Part shown: piece by piece, positions 46,381-56,640 of the stretch | Layout: the number at the start of each line of letters is the position of its first letter | Numbering within the stretch: position 1 is the stretch's first letter | Assembly (NCBI RefSeq): GCF_027943255.1 | Contig: NC_072892.1 | Location: forward strand, 21,785,792 to 21,849,791 | Direction of reading: 5' to 3' | Length of the DNA: 64,000 nt | Origin: Anastrepha obliqua | Lineage: Eukaryota; Arthropoda; Insecta; Diptera; Tephritidae | Made by a program: the position numbers and the translations under genes | The notes under the pieces: generated by a model | Told to the model about the DNA's origin: nothing | The model's database searches: none | What the model saw: the letters and a program-made list of their open reading frames with translations, nothing else

Positions 46381-47065
46381 AAAATCCAATAGTCGTTTAT
46401 GTAGGAACCAGCGTTAACACCGATAATAATGTCAGGCGGGAAGTCCAACGGCGAATCTCACTTACCAACAAGTGCTACTTTGGACTAAGTAAGTAATTGA
46501 GTAGCAAAGTCCTCTCTCGACGAACAAAACTAATACTCTACGAGGCTCTCAGCGGCAGGCTAATCACCTACCCTGTCAGAAATCAAATAGATTAACGTAA
46601 CCAACGCAGTGCAAATGTCTTATCGAGGTCCTATGCTCTCGAGAGGAGTGAACAAGGAGAAAAAAAAAACAAAAAAAAAAGCAAAAGACTCTTATCATGC
46701 CCATCATAACGTATGGTGCAGGAGCTTGGACGATGACAACATTCGATGAGGCGTCCTTTGAAGGGATTGAGAGAATTATTGTGTGGACGATTTTTGGATC
46801 TTTCTTTGCATGTTGGCGTCGGCGATGGAAAAATGAGATGTATGAACTTCATCATGATATAGACATAGAACAGTGAATAAAGATCCAGCGACATCGTTGG
46901 CTGGGCCATGTCGTCCGAATGGGTACAAACGCTCTGGCTCTGAAAGTATTCGATGCGGTACCAGCTGGTGGTAGCAGAGGAAGAGGAAAATCTCATCTGC
47001 GTTGGAAAGATCAGGTGGAGAAGGACTGCACTGCACTTGGTGTGTCCAACTGACGCTGGTTAGCA
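46381..47065 (+). pseudogene. RTE-like LINE C-terminal region, interrupted
   Basis: Plus strand: VYVGTSVNTDNNVRREVQRR, ISLTNKCYFGLSK*LSSKVL, SRRTKLILYEAL. About 125 bp of foreign sequence (46560-46685) follow, then LIMPIITYGAGAWTMTTFDE, IKIQRHRWLGHVVRMGTNAL, FDAVPAGGSRGRGKSHLRWK and DQVEKDCTALGVSN. This is the C-terminal region after the reverse transcriptase in RTE-like LINEs. The insertion includes a 3' scrap of the other RTE-like family (46606-46664, 'cctatgctctcgagaggagt') with an A-rich tail. Scattered stops. Confidence 0.78.
46606..46685 (+). mobile_element. RTE-like 3' scrap inserted in another LINE
   Basis: 'ggtcctatgctctcgagagg' followed by 'agtgaacaaggag' and A-runs matches the 3' terminus shared by 18540-18560 and 25120-25147 in the appropriate orientation. 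It separates the two halves of the surrounding LINE frame. Confidence 0.5.
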
Positions 47066-47082
47066 CGATAGCGGTTGCCTGA

Positions 47083-47443
47083 TCAAAGATTTTTTTTCAT
47101 AAATTTCGATTTTTTTTAAACAATTAATTGTTAATTTTCGAAAAAAAAGCTTCGATCAGGCACTAGATTAATAAAACTAATTTCTTTTGTCTGATTGATT
47201 TTAAATGAATATCCAAGGACTTGTGGTGATCACCGCAAGGGACTCCGGGAGAAACGGACTCCACACAAACAGCCATAACTTTTACAGTTATACATTTTTT
47301 TTGTTTTTTTTTTTTGAAATTTTGCCAAAGTCAAGTCGAAACATGATGTATTAATGCTATGCTTTTATTTTTGTAAAATAAAGCAATTGACTGGCAAAAG
47401 AAATATTGAAAATCATCATTTTTTCGGGCCTCTAACCCCTTAA
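47083..47443. mobile_element. Truncated TTAA-type element (copy F2)
   Basis: Its intact end is at TTAA 47440-47443, reading inward GGGGTTAGAGGCCCGAAAAA then 'atgatgattttcaatattt', as in copy F at 37727-37770. The other side stops near 47083 without a terminal repeat. It is inserted at a TTAA in the piggyBac-like gene, directly after SSFFFI. Confidence 0.75.
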
Positions 47444-47652
47444 GATGAAAAAGAATGATGAAAATCTCGCCGTAGTATCCTTCTTAGTTTCACAAATTTT
47501 TGGTAGTTCTCTTTTGTTTTCTGCGTATAGTGCCAACCAATGTAGTTTTTTGGCTAGCAGTTTAGATGTTCCAGCGGTACGCTTGTAAACAAAGTTGTCG
47601 CTTCTTCCCGTCACAGTGAATGGTTCGCCAAGTTTGAGCACGACAAATTCAC

Positions 47653-48509
47653 TTAAGGTGGGAGCCGACTTTAGGGGCTCCAAAAAATCGATTTTTTTTT
47701 TTGCATAAATGTCTTTCCAAACTATCTAAAAATGTGTTCTCAAAATTTCAGAAGAAAACTCAAAATATTTTCGGAGTTACAGAAGAAATTGTGAGCAAGC
47801 GTCGAGCAGGTATATGAGCGGATTTTTTATATACAAAAACTTTGACACGCGATTCCTCGGTTTTTTATTTTTACGATTTTTCCTAACTGGCGGGAAAGAT
47901 ACGGAAAAAGTTAAACGTCCTATCGAAACGAGATAACATTGATTGTATTTGGAATTAAACTCTCTTCTAGTTGAACCTAAAAACCCTTAAGAAAGTTATG
48001 ATTAACCCACTTTTTAAACAATCTAAAGTGAATTTGTTTTTCCAAAAAAATGATTTATATATATATAATTGGCGCGTATACCCTTTTTGGGTGTTTGGCC
48101 GAGCTCCTCCTATTTGTGGTGTGCGTCTTGATGTTGTTCCACAAATGATTTTTTTTTTTTAATTAGCGACAAATTGTTAAATTTCTCACTTTTTGTTTAA
48201 TTTTCTTGGTTTAACTAGAAGCTATACTATACTAAAATAAAAATTTTTTGAGTTTTTGGTTTGAAATGAAAATTGCGACCTGCATCTTTCGCGCCGCACG
48301 ACACATGCACATTCGAGGCGCCTCGGCAATATGCTTGTACCAGGCATAATGTGACATATATTTTAATGAGAAAATTCTAGAAGAAGATTGTTGAAATATA
48401 TAACAATAAAACCTGAAAGTTTCGTTTCAATCGAATATTTCTTTCCTTCCCGAAAAAATCCACGAAAAAATCGATTTTGTGAACCCTCTAAAGCAGGCTC
48501 CCCCTTTAA
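47653..48509. mobile_element. TTAA-flanked element with ~45-bp imperfect terminal repeats (copy I)
   Basis: TTAA at 47653-47656 and 48506-48509. Left end AAGGTGGGAGCCGACTTTAG, right end inward AAAGGGGGAGCCTGCTTTAG; similarity continues to 'aaaatcgatttttt' on both sides. 857 bp, no transposase frame. It splits the piggyBac gene between QP and SE. With one TTAA removed together with the insert, the host codons read through in frame. A SINE scrap lies inside it. The subterminal 'atttttttt..gcataaat' links it to copies G and H. Confidence 0.88.
48057..48147 (-). mobile_element. 5'-truncated SINE (copy 2) nested in the TTAA element
   Basis: Minus orientation: 'catttgtggaacaacatcaa', 'gacgcacaccacaaatagga', 'ggagctcggccaaacaccca', and a 3' AT-repeat tail at 48057-48068. 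This is the 3' portion of the SINE family at 58770-59030. AAATGATTT occurs at 48048-48056 and 48143-48151, a candidate target duplication, though it overlaps the SINE's own 'aaatg'. Confidence 0.7.
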
Positions 48510-49015
48510 AGGCTGTGATGTTACTCGCGCTTTATTTGTTCGTAAATAAGGAATGTTTATATTTATAGTATGTTGAACACCAGATGCTAACCAATATTTT
48601 ATACTAAATCTGTCGTGTTTCTTCGGCAATTATTGCGTAATTCTGCATCTGGTTTTTGTTGACCAGAGTGGCGCGTCAATTGTAATATTTGGTCCTGGTT
48701 CGTAGCAATTCATACTAACTATTTCCAATAAACCTACGCCATACTGCTCGTACTAAAGCAAATTTATCGCTTTGTATATGTTTACTTCTTTCACTTTTTT
48801 TAGCAAATTGCATAAGTCCCAAAATTTCGCGTAGAGTTTGCAAAGAGGTTTGTTCCCCATATTTTGCTCCATAGTTATGGAATTTTCAAATTATTTGCTT
48901 CGACCATTCAAAACTCCCATGACTGCTTTAAATTTTGTATTCGCTAGGTTCAATTTTTTACCCAAAACTCACGAAGCTTCTAATTTCGTGCAAGATCTTA
49001 TAATTGCAAGCATTA

Positions 49016-49714
49016 GTCCGGGAGCCAGGGGTCATTTTGACCTCGTCATTTCATGCCAACTGATTTTAATACTGAAGGCAGACGCCATCCAATGGATGAC
49101 GAAACCAACCGTCACCTGGTCCAGTAGCGCTGGGTACGTACGTGGGATGCTGCGAAAAATGTCGAAAAAAATTTTTAGCAACTCATTTTATACCAGCTGA
49201 AATTTTTTTGTGTATTGTTGACATTTAGTAGAATAAAAAAAAAATAGTCAGCTGCGCCGTTCAGGGGGGAAAATACATCAGCTGAACAGGCGAACTTGTA
49301 AAATAAATTAAAAAGTAAAACTACTTTATGCTGATTGAAATTTTTTTGTATTATATAATTTTGGACAAATATGAAAATATAAAAGTGATGCGTTAATAGC
49401 GGTGAGAACACCGTCAGCCGAAGCAAGAATGTATCATTGCGTTCAGCTGACGTATTTTCCCCCTCTACGGCACAGCTGACTATTTTTTTTTTATTCTACT
49501 AAATGTCAACAATACATGAAAAAAATGTCTGCCGGTATAAAATGAGTTGGTAGAAATTTTTTTTCGACACGTTTCGCACCCTCCCACAATCACACCCACC
49601 GCGGGTGCGCCAGCTGACGTTCACTTTCGTTATTCATGAAAGCTAAATCACAACTATAGTCAAGAATTTAACGGTATTAAAACGCAGTCCAAAATCGACT
49701 CCTGGCTCCCGGAC
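49016..49714. mobile_element. Foldback element, 699 bp, TA-flanked
   Basis: Outer ends are GTCCGGGAGCCAGGGGTC (49016) and inward GTCCGGGAGCCAGGAGTC (from 49714), each next to TA (49014-49015, 49715-49716). Similarity between the arms is patchy outside and strong inside: about 49158-49287 and 49442-49575 match as inverted repeats ('tgttgacatttagtagaata', 'tagtcagctg', 'ggggaaaatac'). The loop is about 150 bp. No coding. It is inserted in the piggyBac-like gene. Confidence 0.82.
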
Positions 49715-50040
49715 TACATTTGGTCGTCGATTACTAAAGAAAATGCGCTACTTACTTCACCTTCCATAATATTTATTTTGGCATATCCTGTTGGACCGAA
49801 TACGTCTTTGAAGGTATTACGAAGCGGTCATCTTCCAGGACAAGACCCGTCTTGTGATTTTTCACAAAAGGGCTCGTCTATACCAATTTCGTTTTGATTA
49901 TCTTGTCGTATATTTTCATTTTCATCCTGAGAGCTTGGAGGCAGCTGAGCACATCTTCATCTTACAATAGAAGAATTTAAAATGTTTTCAAATTCACTAT
50001 CACTTTCTGAGGGCTCCTGAGGTTTTTAAGAAATTTTGAA

Positions 50041-51550
50041 AAAAAAATTAAAATTTTGTACTGAAATTCAAAAGGGCTATGAAATTGCCTGTAAAGAGAA
50101 ATTCTAAAAATTTGCGTAAAAAATGTTGAGTGTTTTTTTTTAATTTTTAAAACTTTTGCTCAAAGTTTGTAACTTAGCGTTATATGGTTTTTGTTATAGT
50201 ATGAATTATATTTTCTAAAAAAAAATTTGTTCACAATTTCGCGTTTCCCCATTTCGTAGCCCTAACCAAAAAACAGGGAATCACAGTTCTAGTTTTTCCA
50301 TAGCGAAAGCTGCAAGCACATACTTTTTTTGTGTTTTCTACAAAATGATTTTCTCAAACTTTCTAATGAGACTAATTGTTTTCGAAACTCATTTAAACTT
50401 TTCCGCTTACAAAAAGTCCATCATATTAATTTAGTTCCATATTTTCTGCAGCTTGAAAAGTGTCCCCTTTACTACTTTTTTAAAATCATTATTTTTGTGT
50501 TTTTGTTGTTGTTTTACTTATTTCACATACCGCTTTTTAATGGAATATTTGCGATTTCACTATTCAGAACTTCTTTGGTATGAAAAATTCAATGATTGCC
50601 AGGGAGGAACTTGCACATAAGCACTCGTCTGTGGATGTGTACGCGCGGCCACATGTGAATTCATTCATGTTTGGGGATGTACTCCCCACATACGTGTGCA
50701 TATGTGTGTATGCGTGTATGGTAACTTGTGCGAGTGCTGCAATTGACGTTCAAGTTCGGTGTGGGAAAAACTATTTTGCTCGTTGAGAATTGCATTAATT
50801 ATACTTTCGCTGGCTTATTAGCGCAAACTTATTTGAATGGGAAAAAAACGCACACACCAGCACACAACATATATTTATGTGTATGTATAGGTTTGCATAT
50901 GTATGTATGCATATGTTGTATGTGGAAAGGAAAGAAATGTACGCTGTCACTTGAAATCAAATACCCAAGCCCTCTTGCGTGCCAACTCTGCTGCCCCCGC
51001 CCCTCACTTTGAGTTGATGCCGCTACTTGAACAATTTCGATCAGAATCGCAAGCCAGCGATGTCCAATAGCTTTTGAAGTGAAGTGGAAAAGTGAAATGT
51101 GATAGTACACACACATACAAATATGCTTATATATATATATATGTGTGTGTGCTGCACATAAACCACTGACAATTATTGTGGGAATTTAAACGAAACTCTG
51201 AAAACAATTCGTTTAAGTTCATATCTAAATATTTTAATTGTCTGACATTTGCGGCAGATATACAGACACAAGTGAGCAGGTTAGAGCAAAAGCAGGATTC
51301 TCTCAAACTCTCTACGTTACCGGAACGACCCGGATTTACTATATACCTACTTCAATGTTTATGCTGCTACAACAACAGCAACAACAACTAAGGATTAAAT
51401 ATAATTTATGGAGAGACACATTCGTCACAATTTAAAAAGTTAAAGAATTTAGAGAAAAAAATTAGAAAATGGTCGTTTTTCTACTGATTTAATTTTAACG
51501 CAAAATTATAATAAATTATTTTTCTAACAATTATTTTAATCTTCTTATTG
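50041..51550. other. Non-coding stretch with one dispersed-repeat copy
   Basis: A copy of the AT-rich dispersed motif lies at 50155-50206 ('gctcaaagtttgtaacttag', 'cgttatatggtttttgttat'). AT and TG tracts at 51128-51150; CAA/CAG run at 51370-51390. No gene seen. Confidence 0.45.
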
Positions 51551-51562
51551 TATTATATATCA
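51551..51562 (+). repeat. Target-site duplication, left copy
   Basis: TATTATATATCA, identical to 53156-53167, flanking the LINE insertion. Confidence 0.9.
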
Positions 51563-53155
51563 GGGCTAGGGATAAGCCCCGGAAAAACGGACATGGTACT
51601 TTTTACCAGGAAGTACAAGGTCCCGACGTGGAACCTCCCGAAGCTAGGCAACAACGAATTACTTTTCAAAGATCATGCAAAGTACCTCGGAGTAATACTA
51701 GACAGTAAATTGCTGTGGGAGCGCAATGTTGAGGAAAGGGTGAAAAAGGTCAGTAACGCGTTGTACGCATGTAAAAGAATGCGGGGCGTTACTTGGGGTC
51801 CATCACCCTCTCTGATGCATTGGTGCTACACGCCAGTAATTAGACCGATATTGCTGTATGGGGCCTTAGTATGGTGGACTGCGACAAGAAAACTGACATA
51901 CTTAATGCCACTAGAAAGGATTCAACGACTCGCTGCTCTGTGCATAATAGGAGCAATGAAAACCACTCCAACGGCGGCGCTGGAAATGATACTCAGCATG
52001 CCACCTATTGACCTTATGGCGGAAAACCTGGAAGTGAAATCCACGAGGAGGTTGGTGGCTGCTGGAGTATTCACCTGTAGAACCTTCGGACACAGCTCAA
52101 TAGGAAAGTGGAGCTCAGGTTGCACAGACTACATGACTCCGTACTTTAATTGGGAGAGAAGGTTTCGTACTATAATTGAAGAGGAGGGATGGCACAAAGG
52201 CATGAAGCCTGGCCATAGAACTTTTCACATCTATACAGAGGGCTCTAAAACTTTAGACGGAGTGGGAGCGGGTATTTACTGCTCAAAACTAGGGATAAAT
52301 CAGCTTATCAAGCTGCCAGATCAAAGCAGTATTTTCCAAGTGGAAGTTTTTGCTGTGGGGAAAGCCGCGGAGCTAGCCTACACTAGAACAAGAAAGAACT
52401 CAACAATTAATATATACGTGGACAGTCAAGCAGCAATAAAAGCAATAAACTCATATTGTATTTAGTCCAAAAATGTTCGACGGAGCAGGGAGGCCATAGA
52501 AAGGCTAGCCGGAAAGAGTAGGCTGCATATCAACTAGGTATCTGGTCACAAAGGCATTATGGGGAACGAAATAGTAGATGAGATAGCAAAAAGTGCTGTG
52601 AGACTACCATTTGAACAAGAGACCGACATACCAAAATCGCTAAACACAATATACAACGAAATGGACGACCACATGAAAAGGCAAGTGGAAGCTAGGTGGA
52701 CTAACCTGACCATATCCAAAACAGCAAAAGTCATGTGTAGAACTAACGATAAAATACTGACTCAATTCGTACTTACGCTCTCGCAAAAGGACTGCAGAAC
52801 TATCATAGGTATGCTGAAAGGTCATCATAATCTATTGGCTGCACATGCGTAAAAGATAGGGATTGATAACATGGACAAATGCGGAGCGGATGTTGAGGAA
52901 ACTTTAGAATACCTTCTGTGCGTTTGTCCGGCATTATCAAAAACGAGTTTAAAATTCCTGGGAGCCCCATTGTTTGAGGGTCTGGAGGACGTCTCAAAAG
53001 CGGATCTGCCAGCTATGCTTAGATGCGCCAAAAGCGTTGACATCCTACGTGATGTCTACTTTCAGTATTCATAGAGGTCGGTCTCCATCTGGTATCGCTA
53101 GGAACCAAAAGGTCTATGCGTGGCTTGTTGCCAACCAGGCTAACCTAACCTAACC
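51563..53155 (+). mobile_element. 5'-truncated RNase H-type LINE, 1.59 kb
   Basis: A single plus frame from 51563 to a TAG at 53072-53074, interrupted only by in-frame stops at 52463 (TAG), 52535 (TAG, probably from TGG of the WVPGH-type block) and 52850 (TAA). It starts after the reverse-transcriptase core (GISPGKTDMVLFTRKYKVP, AKYLGVILDSKLLWERNVEE, YGALVWWTATRKLTYLMPLE, RIQRLAALCIIGAMKTTPTA). The RNase H domain is visible: HIYTEGSKTLDGVGAG (aspartate of TDGS is E), FQVEVFAVGKAAEL, IYVDSQAAIKAI, SGHKGIMGNEIVDEIAK. Then LSQKDCRTIIGMLKGHHNLL and a CCHC-like tail (DKCGADVEETLEYLLCVCPA). The 3' UTR ends in GCTAACCTAACCTAACC. Both sides carry TATTATATATCA, so it is one 5'-truncated insertion. No frameshift, so it is comparatively young. 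Confidence 0.93.
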
Positions 53156-53167
53156 TATTATATATCA
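53156..53167 (+). repeat. Target-site duplication, right copy
   Basis: TATTATATATCA directly after the LINE's AACCTAACC tail; matches 51551-51562 at all 12 positions. Confidence 0.9.
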
Positions 53168-53269
53168 TTATAATTTTATTATATTTATAACCTAAGATTT
53201 CTTCTCAAATACACCAAATTTCCAATTTCCACCACTTTGTGTTTTTTTTGTTTGTTTGTTTTAATAATA

Positions 53270-53560
53270 CTGATACAAAAGGCATATAACGCAAAGTCAT
53301 AAACTTTGCACACAATTTTTCAAAACTTCAAAACACTCTAAATTTTTACCCGAATTTTTAGAATTTCTCTGGGTATGCAGTTTTATAGTCCTTTGAGTTT
53401 CTATATAAAATTAAATTTTTTTTTTTGCAAAATTTCTTAGAACCATTTAACTTAAAAAAAATTAAAATTTTTAGAACTTTCCTAAGTACGCAGTTTTATA
53501 TCCCATAAAATTTTAATACAACAAAGCGCAAGTATGAAATGACTGCAAAATACCACTAAT
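53270..53560. repeat. Dispersed AT-rich motif, tandem and inverted copies
   Basis: 'gcatataacgcaaagtcata' then 'aactttgcacac' (53282-53313) is the inverse of the block at 50155-50206. 'gggtatgcagttttatagtc' at 53371-53390 and 'aagtacgcagttttatatcc' at 53484-53503 are two direct copies of the second block about 113 bp apart. Non-coding. Confidence 0.5.
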
Positions 53561-54719
53561 TTTTCACAATTTTTTATAGCCGAGGTGTCCCGCCTTTTCT
53601 TCTGCACGAAGTACATATATAGTACAAGTACAGAATTCTTTTACATGGAAGAAAAAGCTTAGCTTTAATATGAGTCTGTTCAACAACTGTGGTTATCACA
53701 TTTTACTTAGATTTACATGAAGATGCTGTTATAGAAAAACCGAAATTTAAAAATTTTTTTCCAAAATTCCTTAAAACCACTTCGTTTTAGTTGTACAAAT
53801 TATTTACACGCCATGCTAACTGTGAACCTCATCTTCACGTCATCTTCCACCTGACGGCTGAGGCTCTGACTACCGAGTAAAGGCGGTATAACTTTGCTGT
53901 CTGTGACAGAGGAACTGCTTTTGCAAAAAGCCAAAAATTTTAGCAGAAAGTTTGGGGGCTTTAGCCGACACCACCAGACTCGACACCTGAATCGGAAAGA
54001 TAGGCTGATAACCTACTAATCTAAAACCTTAAACGAAGCCGCAGTGGCCGATTGATGCGGCGAATACAACTAGAACTACGCGCTTGCAAAGACAAGCTTG
54101 CGGAAATACCGCAAGACTTCTTTGCCAACCTTATATATTATTGCATATATTTAAATGTATATTTGCTAATGTCACAAGAAAACTAAAGAGATGCTGTCAA
54201 ATAAAATTGGCAATTTTTGTTTAGCTACTCGAATTGGAAAATCTTGAACAAACAGTTGAGCAGTTAAGCATTGAACGACTAGTAAGCGAGTGCCGAGCTA
54301 ATATGAAGGCTATCTGAAGCTTTCGTATGTTTGTATGTATGTGCATGTACACCTACGCCCTTCATTAAATTGCTGAGATGTGGAGAGTACCACAGGTATT
54401 TGATGCTGGAGTCAGATATTTGGGGCATTCTTGACACATTTTTGTTTTGGCTGAATTTTATAAATTTTTCAACGAATTCTATACCCATTAAAAGCTTGTT
54501 TTTTATTTTATTTTGAAAACTGAGTGAAGCAAAATTTTGAGAATTATTTGAGAATCATTTTAAAAAATTCACAGCTTCGATGCTATTGGGAGTCGTACTT
54601 CATGGATACAAAATCGTTAAGAAAGAAAAAAACATGAGAAGCAAAAAACAAACACAACAAAAAACATGAAACATTTTAAGTGGCGGGTCCCAAACCCAGC
54701 GCACAACCAGCTATCCTGG
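53561..54719. other. Non-coding stretch
   Basis: Includes a GC-richer part (53820-54110) with no open frame of note. No feature assigned. Confidence 0.4.
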
Positions 54720-55010
54720 AATGTTTCACCTTCTTTATATTTAAAATTTGTTTTTGCTAAAATTTTTTCTTTATATTAAAAAAAATGTTTTTGTTTAAAG
54801 TTTTTCTTTATATTTAAAAAAAACTTTTTGGTTTATTTTTTTCTCTTCTTTCTTTCTTTCGTTCTTTTGTTAAATTTTTATGTTTATATTTAAAAAAAAT
54901 TTAATATGCAATTTTTTTCTTTATATTTAAAAAAAAATTTTTTTGTTTAAGGTTTTTCTTTATATTTAAAAAATTTTTCTTTATATTTAAAAAAGAAATT
55001 TTCGTTCAAA
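54720..55010 (+). repeat. AT-rich tandem array (orientation 1)
   Basis: About six to seven units of roughly 40 bp, each 'ttctttatatttaaaaaaaa' followed by 'ttttttgtttaaag', with a T/C-rich variation near 54840-54870. Its units are the reverse complement of those at 55795-56335. Confidence 0.75.
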
Positions 55011-55139
55011 ATAAAAATAAAAATAAAAATAAAAAATAAAAGGTTTTTTTAAGAAACAAATTTAGATTAAAATTTTTTTATAAACTTTTTCTTTAAACTT
55101 AATATATGTAAATTTTTTTAATTTAAATAAATTATGTAA

Positions 55140-55500
55140 ATTTTTTTTTAATCACTTCAAACCTTCACTTTATTGTACTACCATTTAATGGGCTATAAAA
55201 ATATTGTAGAATGGGCAAACTCAAAAGTTTTCTAAAAAAATTTTAATGTAAAATGTGTCTTAAAAAAAAAACCTTTTATTTTTTATTTTAATTTTTCTTT
55301 TTATTTTTTAGTCACTTTAAACCTTCAGTTATACTAAAATTTATTGGGATACAAAAATATAATGGGTACACTCAAAAGTTTTCTAAAAATTCGAATTAAA
55401 AATTTTTCATGAACGTTTTTGACTTTTGCACAAAGTTTGAAACTTTGAGTGATACGATTTTTGTTAAAGAATGAACTATGATTTTATAGAAAATTAGTTG
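55140..55500 (+). repeat. Two direct copies of a ~180-bp AT-rich repeat
   Basis: 'atcacttcaaaccttcactt' at 55151 and 'gtcactttaaaccttcagtt' at 55310 each continue to 'actcaaaagttttctaaaaa' (55220 and 55370). The second ends with the dispersed motif 'gcacaaagtttgaaactttg' at 55428. It lies between the two inverted tandem arrays. Confidence 0.6.
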
Positions 55501-55679
55501 AATTTAATTTAAGCAATGCTATGTCTAAATTTATATCCACGAATTGTGCGTGGGGTGCTTTTTTGTTATTGTCGGATTTGTGTAGCAACCCTCATTTCTT
55601 ATTGAAGTCGGTGAGCAGCTCGAGAACTATCTATAGAATTAAATATCTACTCGAATGTTATTAATTATTTCAAAAATTG

Positions 55680-55745
55680 GGGAGGCCTTCCTCTTCCTCT
55701 GCTATCACCAGCTGGCACCGCATCAAATACTTTCAGAGCCGGAGC
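55680..55745 (-). pseudogene. RTE-like LINE scrap
   Basis: On the minus strand 'ggctctgaaagtatttgatg' then 'cggtgccagctggtgatagc' and 'agaggaagaggaag' match 46930-46990 (FDAVPAGGSRGRGK). Only about 65 bp remain. Confidence 0.6.
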
Positions 55746-55794
55746 GGGTGTTCGGAAGCTACCCAGTGAGCTAAAGTGAGAATGCTATAAAAAC

Positions 55795-56335
55795 AAATTT
55801 TAAATATAAAAAATTAAGAACAAAAAAATTGTTTATATATAAACAAACGAATTTTTTATAAATATAAAAAAACAAATAAACCAAAAAAATTTGTTTAAAT
55901 ACTAAGAAAAAATTTAAACAAAAAATTTTTTTTAGATATAAAGAAAAAAATTTACCAAAACAAAATTTTTTTAAATATAAACATAAGAATTTTTTTTAAA
56001 TACATATAAAGAAGAAAAAAAAAAAACAAATCAAATTTTTTTAAATATAAAGAAAAATTTTAAACAAAAAAATTTTTTTTAATATAAAAAAAATTTAAAC
56101 AAAAAAAGTTTTTTAAATATAAAGAAAAAAATTAAAAAAAAAACCTTTTTTAAACACAAAGAAAATAAATTAACAAAAAAAACAATTTTTTTAAATATAA
56201 ACAAAAAAATAAAAAAAAGAATTTTTTTAAATATAAAGAAAAGAAATAACCAAACAAATTTTTTTAAATATAAAGAAAAAATTTAAACAAAAACATTTTT
56301 TTTTAATATAAGGAAAAAATTTAGATCAATTTTTT
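55795..56335 (-). repeat. AT-rich tandem array (orientation 2)
   Basis: About a dozen units of roughly 40 bp: 'tttaaatataaagaaaaaat' followed by 'ttaaacaaaaaaattttttt'. Reverse complement of the array at 54720-55010, about 785 bp away. Together they could form a large imperfect hairpin. Confidence 0.8.
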
Positions 56336-56439
56336 TTTTATTTATGGTATTGCGCACTTCCTCCCTTATGCAACATATTTTTTGCATCGAGATAAAGTTC
56401 AACGTTCAACACCGTACAAACAGTTTTTTCCTTAATCTG

Positions 56440-56640
56440 AAATACTAAAAGTTTTCATGTGCTCGAAAACTGCATAATCAAAAATTTTCTAAAAATTCTG
56501 TTCAAATAAAAAGTTGGAAATTTTGATGAATATTTGAAGATTTTTTCTTCAAAATTCTTTGTTATGGACTTTATTAAAGAATGAACTATATTTTTAATAA
56601 AAATTAAAATAATCATATGTCAAAATTTATATATCATTTA
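56440..56640 (-). repeat. Dispersed AT-rich motif, inverted copy
   Basis: 'cgaaaactgcataatc' (56464-56479) and 'aaaaagttggaaattttgat' (56508-56527) are the inverse of the GTATGCAGTTTT and CAACTTTTTAT blocks. 'gttatggactttattaaaga' then 'atgaactatattttt' follows, as at 55466-55490. Confidence 0.45.

Larger units (their letters stand above)
47444..50040 (-). pseudogene. piggyBac-like transposase gene broken by nested insertions
   Basis: Minus strand. N-terminal acidic part (50030-49960): PQEPSESDSEFENILNSSIV. Then VFGPTGYAKINIMEGEVSSA, FSLVIDDQM at 49720. After the foldback element at 49016-49714: TKFKAVMGVL, LREILGLMQFAKKSERSKHI, QSDKFALVRAVWRRFIGN, CYEPGPNITIDAPLWSTKTR (first catalytic aspartate in ITID), LPKKHDRFSIKYWLASGVQH and PYLRTNKARVTSQPL at 48510. 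After the TTAA element at 47653-48509 the frame continues SEFVVLKLGEPFTVTGRSDN (second aspartate in SDNF) to KDTTARFSSFFFI at 47444, where copy F2 cuts it. The third catalytic aspartate and the cysteine-rich tail are gone. There are frameshifts near 48600 and 48890. Confidence 0.85.

Noticed and set aside
53137..53155. Interstitial telomere repeat
   Set aside because: It ends exactly at a LINE target duplication, so it is the LINE tail.
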